A stretch of 14,684 nucleotides of DNA from Kingella_B sp963529665 (GCA_963529665.1 CAUSAG010000034.1:1-14684), one strand, 5' to 3'. Positions 7,357 to 14,568 are shown, counted from the stretch's first letter. Numbers and translations: made by a program. The notes: generated from the letters alone by a model not told the origin.

Positions 7357-7385
7357 AAACCGTGCCCAATGGGTGCGGTTTTTTT
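7357..7385 (+). terminator. Rho-independent terminator of the tRNA unit
   Basis: AAACCGTGCCC (7357-7367) pairs with GGGTGCGGTTT (7371-7381) over 11 positions, including two G-U pairs, around a three-base loop. Seven Ts run from 7379 to 7385. This is a conventional terminator with no uptake sequence, unlike most hairpins in the window. Confidence 0.85.
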
Positions 7386-7452
7386 GTGTCTGGTAAACAC
7401 GGTGGATTGCATGGTTTGCCCATGTGTCGCCTATTCTGTTCAAACACGCAAG

Positions 7453-7495
7453 AGGCAGCCTGAAAACGTTGTTATGGTTTTCAGGCTGCCTTTTT
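7453..7495. terminator. Uptake-sequence hairpin downstream of trxA
   Basis: AGGCAGCCTGAAAAC (7453-7467) is exactly complementary to 7477-7491, with a 9-base loop and Ts to 7495. It lies 38 bases beyond the trxA stop, between the convergent tRNA unit and trxA, so it can serve both directions. The T run favours plus-strand transcripts. Confidence 0.75.
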
Positions 7496-7528
7496 AATGT
7501 GCGTGTTTCGGGTTTTTTGTGTTTTGTA

Positions 7529-7858
7529 TTATGCGAGTGATGCGTTTAAGAAGGCTTCAAGCTGTGGTTTTGCCAATGCGCCCACTTTGTTGGCAACGTT
7601 TTTGCCGTCTTTAAACACAACCATCGTGGGGATGCCGCGCACGCCAAATTGGGCGGGAATGGCTTGGTTGTCGTCCACATTCATTTTGGCGATTTTGACT
7701 TTGCCATCGTATTCTTCGGCAAGTTGGTCAAGGATGGGGGCAATCATTTTGCAAGGCCCGCACCAAGGTGCCCAAAAATCAAGCAGCACAGGGATGGATG
7801 ATTGCAACACTTCGGCTTCAAAGGTGGCATCGGTTACATGGATGATTTTGTCGCTCAT
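7529..7858 (-). CDS. trxA: Thioredoxin
   Basis: The 109-residue single-domain protein has the thioredoxin fold signature. The active-site WCGPC lies at 32-36 within DFWAPWCGPCKMIAPILDQ, and the cis-proline Pro77 within RGIPTMVVFKDG. There is no signal peptide, so it is cytosolic and acts as a general disulfide reductant recharged by thioredoxin reductase (for example for ribonucleotide reductase and methionine sulfoxide reductase). Length and motifs match canonical TrxA rather than a periplasmic thiol-disulfide protein. A strong Shine-Dalgarno AAGGA lies seven bases before the ATG at 7858. The gene is monocistronic, ends in an uptake-sequence hairpin and diverges from dcuB. Confidence 0.97.
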   Translation of the reverse strand: MSDKIIHVTDATFEAEVLQSSIPVLLDFWAPWCGPCKMIAPILDQLAEEYDGKVKIAKMNVDDNQAIPAQFGVRGIPTMVVFKDGKNVANKVGALAKPQLEAFLNASLA

Positions 7859-7897
7859 TTTATTTTCCTTAAATAGGGTTGGTGGGTTTGGACGGCT

Positions 7898-7926
7898 AAG
7901 ATAAGGCTTTGCGGGCGGGATTGCAA
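7898..7926 (-). promoter_or_regulatory. Candidate promoter of trxA
   Basis: On the minus strand TTGCAA (7926-7921) and TATCTT (7903-7898) have a 17-base spacing, each with four of six consensus matches. The -10 lies 40 bases upstream of the start codon. Confidence 0.4.
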
Positions 7927-7969
7927 GGGGAATTGTTTTTGATTATTTGCGAAATAGTGTTTTGTGGTT

Positions 7970-7981
7970 TTCAGGCTGCCT
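7970..7981 (-). repeat. Single uptake sequence in the trxA-dcuB divergent region
   Basis: A perfect reverse copy with no partner close enough for a hairpin. It lies between the two divergent candidate promoters. Confidence 0.9.
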
Positions 7982-7995
7982 TGGCGGGGTTGGGT

Positions 7996-8023
7996 TTTTC
8001 AAAGTGTGGATAAGTGTTAAAAT
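7996..8023 (+). promoter_or_regulatory. Candidate promoter of the dcuB-like gene
   Basis: TTTTCA (7996-8001, four of six) and TAAAAT (8018-8023, five of six) have a 16-base spacer. The -10 lies 32 bases before the start codon. A TTGAT half-site at 7939-7943 lacks the second half of an FNR box, so oxygen control is not shown. Confidence 0.35.
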
Positions 8024-8055
8024 ACGTTATTGTTTGTTTACAAATGGAGCTGATT

Positions 8056-9393
8056 ATGTTGTTCGCGATTCAATTTGCGATTGTTTTGTTGTGTATTTTG
8101 GTGGGCGCGCAAGTGGGCGGCATTGGCTTGGGCGTATTTGGCGGCTTGGGCTTGGCGGTGCTTACGTTTGGCTTTGGCTTGCAGCCCACCAGCCCGCCGA
8201 TTGATGTGATGCTGATGATTATGGCGGTGGTATCGGCAGCAGCGGCGATGCAGGCTGCGGGCGGTTTGGATTTTATGATTAAGGTCGCCACGCGCATTTT
8301 GCGCCGCAATCCTAAACACATCACGTTTATTGCGCCGATGGTTACTTATTTGTTTACCGTGATGGCGGGCACGGGGCACGTGGCGTATTCGGTGTTGCCT
8401 GTGATTGCGGAAGTGAGCCGCCGCAACGGCATCCGCCCTGAGCGCCCGCTGTCGATGGCGGTGATTGCGTCGCAATTTGCGATTATCGCCAGCCCGATTG
8501 CGGCGGCGGTGGTGGCAACGGTGGCTTTTTTGGAGCCGCAGGGCATTCATTTGGGCGATGTGTTGAAGATTACCGTACCTTCTACCATTTTGGGAATTGG
8601 CTTGGCGTGTGTGATTGTGAACAAGCTGGGCAAGGAGTTGAAAGACGACCCCGAATACCAACGCCGTTTGCAAGACCCTGAATACGCAGAAGAATTGTCA
8701 TCAACAGAATTGACGGCTGACGACAAGATTGTGGTGGGCAAAAATGCGAAATTGTCGCTGGGCATTTTCTTGGCGGCTTCGCTGTTGGTGGTGGTGATGG
8801 GCATGATGCCGTCGCTGCGTCCTTCGTTTGCGGATGCTACGGGTGCGATGAAGCCTTTGGGCATGGCGCATACGATTGAAATTGTGATGCTCTCAGCAGG
8901 TGCGCTGATTTTATGGTTTTGCAAACCTGATAACCATGCGGTTACCAAAGGCTCGGTGTTCCATGCAGGGATGCGCGCGGTGATTGCGATTTTGGGGATT
9001 GCCTGGCTGGGCGACACGCTGATGCACGCGCACATGGCGATGCTGAAAGACACGGTTTCTGGCTTGGTGAACACTGCGCCGTGGACGTTTGCTTTGGCGT
9101 TGTTTGTGTTTTCGGTGTTGGTGAACAGCCAAGGGGCAACGGTGGCGACGCTGTTTCCCATCGCGATTAAGCTGGGCGTGCCTGCGCCGATTATTATTGG
9201 CACGTTTGTGGCGGTGAATGGCTATTTCTTTGTGCCCAACTATGGCCCGATTATTGCGGCGATTGACTTTGATACCACGGGCACAACCAAAATCGGCAAG
9301 TTCATTTTCAACCACAGCTTTATGATTCCGGGCCTGCTGAGCATGGCGTTTAGCTTGGTGTTTGGCTTGATGTTTGCAAAGATGTTTTTGTGA
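8056..9393 (+). CDS. dcuB: Anaerobic C4-dicarboxylate transporter, DcuA/DcuB family (DcuB-like)
   Basis: The 445-residue, strongly hydrophobic protein has about ten or more membrane segments. It follows the Dcu family along its length: GGIGLGVFGGLGLAVL near the N-terminus, AAGGLDFMIKVATRILRRNPKHITFIAP, AGTGHVAYSVLPVI, NGIRPERP, FAIIASPIAAAVV, a charged central loop (KDDPEYQRRLQDPEY) and GTTKIGKFIFNHSFMIPGLL near the end. GTGH, RPERP and NHSFMIPGL resemble DcuB more than DcuA. Such carriers exchange fumarate, malate or aspartate for succinate across the inner membrane. I start at ATG 8056 because GGAG (8046-8049) lies six bases upstream and the resulting N-terminus (MLFAIQ) matches the family. 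GTG 8014 and ATG 8044 are in frame but poorer. The gene is monocistronic, with two uptake-sequence hairpins after it. Confidence 0.9.
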   Translation: MLFAIQFAIVLLCILVGAQVGGIGLGVFGGLGLAVLTFGFGLQPTSPPIDVMLMIMAVVSAAAAMQAAGGLDFMIKVATRILRRNPKHITFIAPMVTYLFTVMAGTGHVAYSVLPVIAEVSRRNGIRPERPLSMAVIASQFAIIASPIAAAVVATVAFLEPQGIHLGDVLKITVPSTILGIGLACVIVNKLGKELKDDPEYQRRLQDPEYAEELSSTELTADDKIVVGKNAKLSLGIFLAASLLVVVMGMMPSLRPSFADATGAMKPLGMAHTIEIVMLSAGALILWFCKPDNHAVTKGSVFHAGMRAVIAILGIAWLGDTLMHAHMAMLKDTVSGLVNTAPWTFALALFVFSVLVNSQGATVATLFPIAIKLGVPAPIIIGTFVAVNGYFFVPNYGPIIAAIDFDTTGTTKIGKFIFNHSFMIPGLLSMAFSLVFGLMFAKMFL

Positions 9394-9403
9394 TGGATAA
9401 ATG

Positions 9404-9444
9404 ATTTTCAGGCTGCCTATTGTTGCGATGGGCAGCCTGAAAAT
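9404..9444. terminator. First uptake-sequence hairpin after dcuB
   Basis: ATTTTCAGGCTGCC (9404-9417) is complementary to GGCAGCCTGAAAAT (9431-9444), a 14-bp stem with a 13-base loop. The left arm holds a perfect reverse copy (9407-9418). The right arm copy differs only in its first base. It starts 10 bases after the dcuB stop. Confidence 0.75.
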
Positions 9445-9468
9445 ATATGTGGCTTAATTGCGCAAAGC

Positions 9469-9512
9469 AAAGGCAGCCTGAAAACGGGTAAACAAGTTTT
9501 CAGGCTGCCTTT
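9469..9512. terminator. Second uptake-sequence hairpin between dcuB and pncB
   Basis: AAAGGCAGCCTGAAAAC (9469-9485) is exactly complementary to 9496-9512, a 17-bp stem with a 10-base loop and the longest in the window. It lies between convergent dcuB and pncB, so it can terminate either. Confidence 0.75.
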
Positions 9513-9567
9513 GTGTTGTGGCAATGTGGTTGGCAAGCAAGATAATGCCTGCGCGTGCCAAGCCGTT

Positions 9568-9579
9568 TTCAGGCTGCCT
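9568..9579 (-). repeat. Uptake sequence overlapping the pncB stop codon
   Basis: A perfect reverse copy. Read with the gene, the TAA stop (9581-9579) supplies the leading A of AGGCAGCCTGAA, so the motif begins inside the stop codon. Confidence 0.9.
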
Positions 9580-10775
9580 TAGGCATCTTTAATCTCAAAC
9601 ACTTGGCGCAAATAGGCAAGGAAGGTGTCGTTTTGCGTGAGCGTTTTGCCTGGGCTATCGGATAGCTTGGCAACGGATTGTCCATTGCATTCAACCAGTT
9701 TCAACACAATGTTGAGCGGCTCGTGTCCCATGTCGTTGGTGAGATTGGTGCCGATGCCGAAGCTGGTTTTGAAGCGCCCTTTGAAATATTGGTGCAAATC
9801 CCATGCGCGTTCCAAATCCAGCCCGTCGCTGAATGTGAGCATTTTGGTGCGGCTGTCAATTTTCAGCTTTTGATAATGCGCGTAGGCTTTGTCGCCCCAC
9901 ACATAGGGGTCGCCGCTGTCGTGGCGCAGGCCGTCAAACAGTTTGGCGAAATAGAGGTCAAAATCGCGCAAAAAGGCATCCATGCCCACCACATCGGTGA
10001 GCGCGATGCCGAGGTCGCCGCGGTATTCGTGCACCCATGCGTCCAGCGCGGCTTTTTGGAAATCGCGCAAACGCACGTCAAGCGCTTGGAAGGCTTGCAA
10101 AAATTCGTGCGCCATCGTGCCGATGGGCGTGATGCCGAGTTCGCGGGCAAGGTAAACGTTGCTGGTGCCGCGCACCACATCGGGGGCAGCCTGAACGAAG
10201 GTTTGGATGACATGGCGCTGCCAGGCAAGGTTGTAGCGGCGGCGTGTGCCGAAATCAGACACCAGAAACGGCGGCGTGTTGGGCTCTTGCAAGGCATCGT
10301 ATTTTTTGAGCAATTGAACTTTCTCTTGCAAACGGCGCTCGCCTTCTTCTAACACGGCAGGTGTTTCCAAGCGGCGGAAATACAGCTCGTTCACAATCGC
10401 GAGAATGTAAATCTCAAAAAACATGGCTTGGATAATCGGGCCTTCGATGCGGATGTTAAGCCGCCCTTGCTCGTCGCCCCAGATTTTCACGAAACGGCGT
10501 TTGAGTTGGAAGAGTTCTAGATAATCCAAAAAATCAGATTTGATGAAGCGTAAACCGCGGAGATAGTTGAGCTCGTCTTGGGTAAAGTGCAATTGGCAAA
10601 GGGCGTTTAGCTCTTGTTCCAGCTCGGGGATGATGTCGGCAAGCGGGTAAACGGTTTGCTTGTTGCGACAACGAAATTCGTACACACCATGCGCTTGGGG
10701 GAAACGATGCAACACCACTTGCAGCATGGTGAATTTGTATAAATCGGTATCAAGCAGGGATTGGATGATGGGCAT
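9579..10775 (-). CDS. pncB: Nicotinate phosphoribosyltransferase
   Basis: The 398-residue product converts nicotinate and PRPP (with ATP hydrolysis) to nicotinate mononucleotide in NAD salvage. Family signatures are plain: LLDTDLYKFTM at the N-terminus, DFGTRRR (174-180), GTSNVYLAREL (203-213), the phosphorylatable His223 in GTMAHEFLQ, DGLRHDSGDP (281-290) and SFGIGTNLTND (338-348). Length is nearly that of E. coli PncB (400). The reading frame is open to 10991, but the start is placed at ATG 10775. There AAGAAGG lies seven bases upstream and the protein aligns with the family; the upstream extension has no homology-like character. The gene converges with dcuB and diverges from the TPR gene. 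An uptake sequence overlaps its stop codon. Confidence 0.97.
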   Translation of the reverse strand: MPIIQSLLDTDLYKFTMLQVVLHRFPQAHGVYEFRCRNKQTVYPLADIIPELEQELNALCQLHFTQDELNYLRGLRFIKSDFLDYLELFQLKRRFVKIWGDEQGRLNIRIEGPIIQAMFFEIYILAIVNELYFRRLETPAVLEEGERRLQEKVQLLKKYDALQEPNTPPFLVSDFGTRRRYNLAWQRHVIQTFVQAAPDVVRGTSNVYLARELGITPIGTMAHEFLQAFQALDVRLRDFQKAALDAWVHEYRGDLGIALTDVVGMDAFLRDFDLYFAKLFDGLRHDSGDPYVWGDKAYAHYQKLKIDSRTKMLTFSDGLDLERAWDLHQYFKGRFKTSFGIGTNLTNDMGHEPLNIVLKLVECNGQSVAKLSDSPGKTLTQNDTFLAYLRQVFEIKDA

Positions 10776-10808
10776 AATTGCGCCTTCTTTATTTTGCGGA
10801 AAATGGGG

Positions 10809-10837
10809 ATTGTAATGGATGCAGTGATAATGGTGTA
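10809..10837 (-). promoter_or_regulatory. Weak candidate promoter of pncB
   Basis: On the minus strand TACAAT (10814-10809) is a five-of-six -10. TACACC (10837-10832), 17 bases upstream, is a poor -35. The -10 lies 34 bases before the chosen ATG. No NrtR-like operator was recognised. Confidence 0.3.
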
Positions 10838-10839
10838 GA

Positions 10840-10879
10840 TTTTCAGGCTGCCTTGATAGGGGCAAAGGCAGCCTGAAAA
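10840..10879. repeat. Uptake-sequence hairpin between divergent pncB and TPR genes
   Basis: TTTTCAGGCTGCCTT (10840-10854) is exactly complementary to 10865-10879 around a 10-base loop. Unlike the others it lies upstream of both neighbouring genes, so it ends neither known transcript. It may insulate them or may simply be an uptake site. Confidence 0.85.
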
Positions 10880-11028
10880 CCGCCCACCATTTCCCGCCTT
10901 GCCAAACAATGATAAAGTTACGCTCTTTCAAATCAACCCAACAATGGCGATTGAATAGCGCCGCGCAAAACGCATTCAGCCAAAATCCCACCGCCCGCTA
11001 TTCCAATCGCCAACACAAGAGACTCGCT

Positions 11029-12855
11029 ATGCAACGCACCACTCAAACCCTTATCGCCCTCACCCTAGCGCTCACCTTCGCAGGCAATCTCAACGCCGCG
11101 TCCACCGCCAACACCAGCCGCATCTATCGCCCATCACCCAAATACAAGCTCACCAAAGAAGAACGCGCCCAAGAAGATATTCGCCTGAAACAAATCAGCC
11201 AACGCAGTCAGCATCTCTTTGCCCTATCTTCCGCCGAAATGGCGCTCACCAAAGGCGATGTGAAATCCGCCCTCGGTTTATATATCCACACGCTCAATCA
11301 AACCAAAAGCTCCGATGTTGCCGAACGCGCAATGGACATTGCGATTGAAACCCATAATTACCCCATCGCCGAAGCCATTTATCAAGAATGGCGCAGAATT
11401 GAGCCCAACCCCAGCGCCGCGCAAAAACGCCTTGCATGGGTGCGCGCGCTCGCGTTAGGCGACACCAAAACCATCATCGGCACGCTCAAAGAAACCCTTG
11501 CCAGCGCCAACGAAGCCCAGCGCAGCCGCGCTTTTTTGCTGCTCGCCCAAGCCGCGCTATCCAATAACGAATTGCTGATTCAAGGCAAAACCACGCTGCA
11601 CGAAGCCGCCCAGCAATATCCCGATCTGCCCGAAGCCGCCGTTGCCGATATTTTCTTTAACAGCGGCGATGAAGCCATTGTGATTAACGCACTGCAACGC
11701 TTGGCGCAACACGATGCCGAAATCTCGCCGCCCACTCAGCTCACGCTGCAAGTGATCGTGCAAAACCACCCCAAAATTCTTACCAAATTTTTTGAAAAAA
11801 CCGATCTCAGCACGCTCTCTACCGTGTGGCAACAGCTTGAAATTGAAAGCCTAATCCACAACCAAGACTACCGCAAAGCTCAGCGCAAACTAGATAAACT
11901 GATTGAAAAAGGCCCAAAAGCCGAATTCTATTTTCAGGCTGCCAAACTGGCGAACAAGCGCAATGCCAAAAATTTTAGCGAAAGCGCCATCAACTACTAC
12001 ACCAAAGCCTATCAAATCGGCACATCCGAGCAAAAATACCAAGCCGCCATGTCGCTTGCCCTGCTCTATGCCAGCAACAAAGACTATGCCCAAGCCACCC
12101 AATGGGCGAACAAGCTAGACCAAAGCGACAACATCACCGACCGCGAAGCCTTGCTCGCCAGCATCGCCAGTGAACAAAAAAACTGGTCAACCGCCCAGCA
12201 GCACGCCAAAACCGCGCTAGAAAGCGAAATCACCAGCAAAAATCCCTTATTCACGCGCCAAGAAATCAGCAGCCTATACACCTACATTCTCGTCCAATCC
12301 CAATCGCCCGAAAAAGCGCTGGAAGAAATCAACCAACTGCTGGCAAAAATTGAGCAACAAAAATCCAGCCCCACCTACGCCATAGACCGCTCCACCATCA
12401 TCTATCAACGCGGTTTATTGTATGCCGACAAGCTTAAGCAGCCTGAAAAAGCCGTTGCCGATTTTCGCACCTATCTCATCCACAACCCCGATAGTGCGCA
12501 AGGGCAAAACGCTCTTGGCTACAACCTGCTAGACATGGGCAAAGAATACCTGCCCGAAGCGCTGGAACTCATCAGCGCCGCCTATAAAAAAGAGCCCAAT
12601 AATCCACAAATCATGGATAGCATGGGCTGGGCGTTCTACCAAAATGGCGAATACCAAAAAGCGCAAACCCTGCTCGCCCAAGCCTACGAAAAAGACCAAG
12701 ATGCCGAAATCGGCGCCCACCTTGGCGCAGCATTGTGGCAGCTGGGCAAGCATCATCAAGCCAAAAAAATCTGGCGCACCAGTTGGCAAAAAGCAGCCAA
12801 CAACGCCGCGCTGCAACGCATTCTCAAAGAATTCAACATCAGCTTTGAGAAATAA
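11029..12855 (+). CDS. Exported tetratricopeptide-repeat protein upstream of lolB
   Basis: The 608-residue product starts with a signal peptide (MQRTTQTLIALTLALTFAGNLNA, cleavage probably near residue 23), so it is periplasmic or envelope-associated. The rest is alpha-helical with degenerate TPR-like repeats. The clearest lie near the C-terminus (about 486-590), with NALGYNLLDMG, DSMGWAFYQNGEYQKAQTLL and AHLGAALWQLGKHHQAKKIW. I place the start at 11029, where the signal peptide begins and AAGAGA lies upstream; the frame is open from 10909 without sensible leader sequence. Homologous TPR proteins precede lolB and ispE in many Betaproteobacteria. Their function is not well established, and a role in envelope or lipoprotein assembly is only inferred from position and export. 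An uptake near-copy encodes FQAA around 11932-11943. Confidence 0.85.
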   Translation: MQRTTQTLIALTLALTFAGNLNAASTANTSRIYRPSPKYKLTKEERAQEDIRLKQISQRSQHLFALSSAEMALTKGDVKSALGLYIHTLNQTKSSDVAERAMDIAIETHNYPIAEAIYQEWRRIEPNPSAAQKRLAWVRALALGDTKTIIGTLKETLASANEAQRSRAFLLLAQAALSNNELLIQGKTTLHEAAQQYPDLPEAAVADIFFNSGDEAIVINALQRLAQHDAEISPPTQLTLQVIVQNHPKILTKFFEKTDLSTLSTVWQQLEIESLIHNQDYRKAQRKLDKLIEKGPKAEFYFQAAKLANKRNAKNFSESAINYYTKAYQIGTSEQKYQAAMSLALLYASNKDYAQATQWANKLDQSDNITDREALLASIASEQKNWSTAQQHAKTALESEITSKNPLFTRQEISSLYTYILVQSQSPEKALEEINQLLAKIEQQKSSPTYAIDRSTIIYQRGLLYADKLKQPEKAVADFRTYLIHNPDSAQGQNALGYNLLDMGKEYLPEALELISAAYKKEPNNPQIMDSMGWAFYQNGEYQKAQTLLAQAYEKDQDAEIGAHLGAALWQLGKHHQAKKIWRTSWQKAANNAALQRILKEFNISFEK

Positions 12856-12868
12856 CAGCGCAACTGCA

Positions 12869-12932
12869 TTTTCAGGCTGCCTATCAGGTTAAACTGGCAA
12901 CCATGCCGCCCACCCCAAAGGCAGCCTGAAAA
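12869..12932. repeat. Inverted uptake-sequence pair between the TPR gene and lolB
   Basis: A reverse copy (12871-12882) and a forward copy (12919-12930) could form a 14-bp stem, but the loop is 36 bases, so strong termination is doubtful. A diverged copy with two mismatches follows at 12981-12992. Partial read-through from the TPR gene into lolB remains plausible. Confidence 0.6.
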
Positions 12933-13009
12933 CAACCAAACGCCTATCTCTCAACAAACCAACAAACGGATTAACCCCTTTTCAGGCTGTCCCAGTCGTT
13001 TTGATTCCT

Positions 13010-13588
13010 ATGAAAAAATTCTCATCCCTTTCCCTTCTCGCCCTTGCCCTACTGCTTACCGCCTGCCAAATCCACCCCACACCATCCCAATGGCGCAGCG
13101 CCAGCCAAGCCCAAAACTTCACCGCCACAGGACGGCTCAGCGTTAAACAAAACGACAAAGGCAGCTACGGCAATTTTGACTGGACGCGCACCCCCGCCGT
13201 AGAAACCATCAACATCAACACCCCGCTGGGCAACACCATCGGGCAGCTCTGCCAAGACCCACAAGGCGTTATCGCCACCGATGCCAACGGCAAAACCTAC
13301 CAAGCCGCCACCCCCGAGCAGTTCAGCCAGCAACTGCTCGGCTACCCAATCCCCATCCAATACCTGCACACATGGGCAAACGGCGCCTATCTCCCCAACC
13401 ACCCCCACAGCACCAACGCCGACGGCAGCCTGAACCAACTGGGCTGGAACATCAGCCGCACCGCCCACGCCGACGGCACCCCCCGCATCCTGCAACTCAA
13501 AAACAACCAACTCACCATCCGCATGGTCATCAGCGAAATCGCCCCCACCAGCGACACCCCAACCCATTGCACCGCCCGCCAAATCTAA
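13010..13588 (+). CDS. lolB: Outer-membrane lipoprotein receptor LolB
   Basis: The 192-residue product begins with a lipoprotein signal peptide (MKKFSSLSLLALALLLTAC), giving lipidated Cys19 in lipobox LTAC. The mature part follows LolB: FTATGRLSVKQ, the aromatic-rich strand GSYGNFDWTR, INTPLGNTIGQL, QQLLGYPIPIQYLHTWANG and C-terminal LTIRMVI. LolB accepts lipoproteins from periplasmic LolA and inserts them into the outer membrane; length is close to E. coli LolB (207). I use the ATG at 13010 because it opens a compact signal peptide; an in-frame TTG at 13001 would add three residues. No Shine-Dalgarno is evident. It sits between the TPR gene and ispE in the usual betaproteobacterial order. 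A 12-mer one base off the uptake consensus encodes DGSLN. Confidence 0.92.
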   Translation: MKKFSSLSLLALALLLTACQIHPTPSQWRSASQAQNFTATGRLSVKQNDKGSYGNFDWTRTPAVETININTPLGNTIGQLCQDPQGVIATDANGKTYQAATPEQFSQQLLGYPIPIQYLHTWANGAYLPNHPHSTNADGSLNQLGWNISRTAHADGTPRILQLKNNQLTIRMVISEIAPTSDTPTHCTARQI

Positions 13589-13600
13589 CCAACAAACCAT

Positions 13601-13640
13601 AGGCAGCCTGAAAAACCCAAAACCTATTTTCAGGCTGCCT
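13601..13640. terminator. Uptake-sequence hairpin between lolB and ispE
   Basis: AGGCAGCCTGAAAA (13601-13614) is exactly complementary to 13627-13640 around a 12-base loop. It lies 12 bases after the lolB stop and 24 bases before the ispE start, with no T run after it. It may attenuate rather than fully stop transcription into ispE, for which I found no clear separate promoter. Confidence 0.6.
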
Positions 13641-13664
13641 TATTCATCCCCAAGAAAGCCCGCT

Positions 13665-14534
13665 ATGCTCCCCACCCACCTTCCGCACTACCCGGCCCCC
13701 GCCAAGCTCAACCTAGACCTACGCATCATCCGCCAACGCCCAGACGGCTACCACGACATAGAAAGCATCTTCACCCTAATCAATCTCAGCGACACCCTTG
13801 CCATCGCTCCCCGCAACGACAACCAAATCACACTCCACACGCCCACGCCCAACGTTCCCCCCGAGCAAGATCTCACCGTCCGCGCCGCCCAAGCCCTGCG
13901 CCAAGCCACAGGCAGCCTGAAAACCCAAACCACCCCACTCGGCGCAGACATCTGGCTACACAAAACCATCCCCATGGGCGGCGGACTCGGCGGTGGCAGC
14001 TCCAACGCCGCCACCGTACTCATCGTGCTCAACCAACTCTGGCAGCTCAACCTCAGCCCCGAACAACTCATCCAAATCGCCACCCCACTCGGCGCCGACG
14101 TTCCCTTTTTTGTTTACGGGCAAACCGCCTTCGCACGCGGCATCGGCGAGCAACTGCAACCCATCAGCATCCCCGAACAACACTACGTCCTCGTCCACCC
14201 CAACGCCCACATCCCCACCGCGCAAATCTTTCAACACCCCGATCTCCCCCGCAACAGCCCCAGCACTCCCCACCCCAGCTACACCGCCCTGCAACCCCTG
14301 CGCAACGACATGCAAAACATCGTCCTGCAAAACTACCCCACCGTTGCCGCCGCCTACCACCAACTCCAAGCCCACGGCACCCCCCAGCTCACAGGCTCAG
14401 GCGCCTGCCTATTCCTGCCCACCGCCAGCCTAGCTGCCGCCCAACGCATCCAAAGCCAACTTCCGCCCGAGCTAGAAAGCTGGGCAGTCAGCCCCCTACC
14501 CAACCACCCCCTTAAAACATATTTCCAAAAATAA
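13665..14534 (+). CDS. ispE: 4-diphosphocytidyl-2-C-methyl-D-erythritol kinase
   Basis: The 289-residue GHMP-family kinase phosphorylates the 2-hydroxyl of CDP-methylerythritol, the fourth step of the non-mevalonate isoprenoid pathway. N-terminal PAPAKLNLDL places the conserved Lys at 14, followed by QRPDGYHDIES (24-34). The ATP-binding loop is PMGGGLGGGSSNAA (103-116). GADVPFFV has the catalytic Asp145, and LTGSGACLF (242-250) is the C-terminal glycine-rich motif. Length is close to E. coli IspE (283). The ATG at 13665 has only a weak AAGAAAG upstream. An uptake sequence (13910-13921) encodes GSLK, in a poorly conserved region between motifs. Codons are strikingly C-ending, unlike the G/T-ending codons of dcuB on the same strand. 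tRNA-Gln follows, with its own promoter. Confidence 0.96.
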   Translation: MLPTHLPHYPAPAKLNLDLRIIRQRPDGYHDIESIFTLINLSDTLAIAPRNDNQITLHTPTPNVPPEQDLTVRAAQALRQATGSLKTQTTPLGADIWLHKTIPMGGGLGGGSSNAATVLIVLNQLWQLNLSPEQLIQIATPLGADVPFFVYGQTAFARGIGEQLQPISIPEQHYVLVHPNAHIPTAQIFQHPDLPRNSPSTPHPSYTALQPLRNDMQNIVLQNYPTVAAAYHQLQAHGTPQLTGSGACLFLPTASLAAAQRIQSQLPPELESWAVSPLPNHPLKTYFQK

Positions 14535-14568
14535 ACAATCCCCTACCCCAAAACACCCCATCATCATC

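Noticed and set aside
7939..7953. FNR-like site upstream of the dcuB-like gene
   Set aside because: Only the TTGAT half is present. The expected ATCAA half is missing at the right distance.
8014..8055. Upstream starts (GTG 8014, ATG 8044) for the dcuB-like gene
   Set aside because: GGAG is correctly spaced only for ATG 8056, and the family N-terminus begins there. GTG 8014 overlaps the candidate -10 element.
10776..10991. N-terminal extension of pncB to an ATG at 10991
   Set aside because: The extension crosses the uptake-sequence hairpin and candidate promoter and has no family similarity. ATG 10775 has a good ribosome-binding site and gives the family length.
10909..11028. Upstream start for the TPR gene
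   Set aside because: Using it would bury the signal peptide that begins at 11029 behind 40 unrelated residues.
13049..13600. Minus-strand frame of 183 codons opposite lolB
   Set aside because: It is a shadow of lolB with low-complexity G/V/A-rich translation and no ribosome-binding site.
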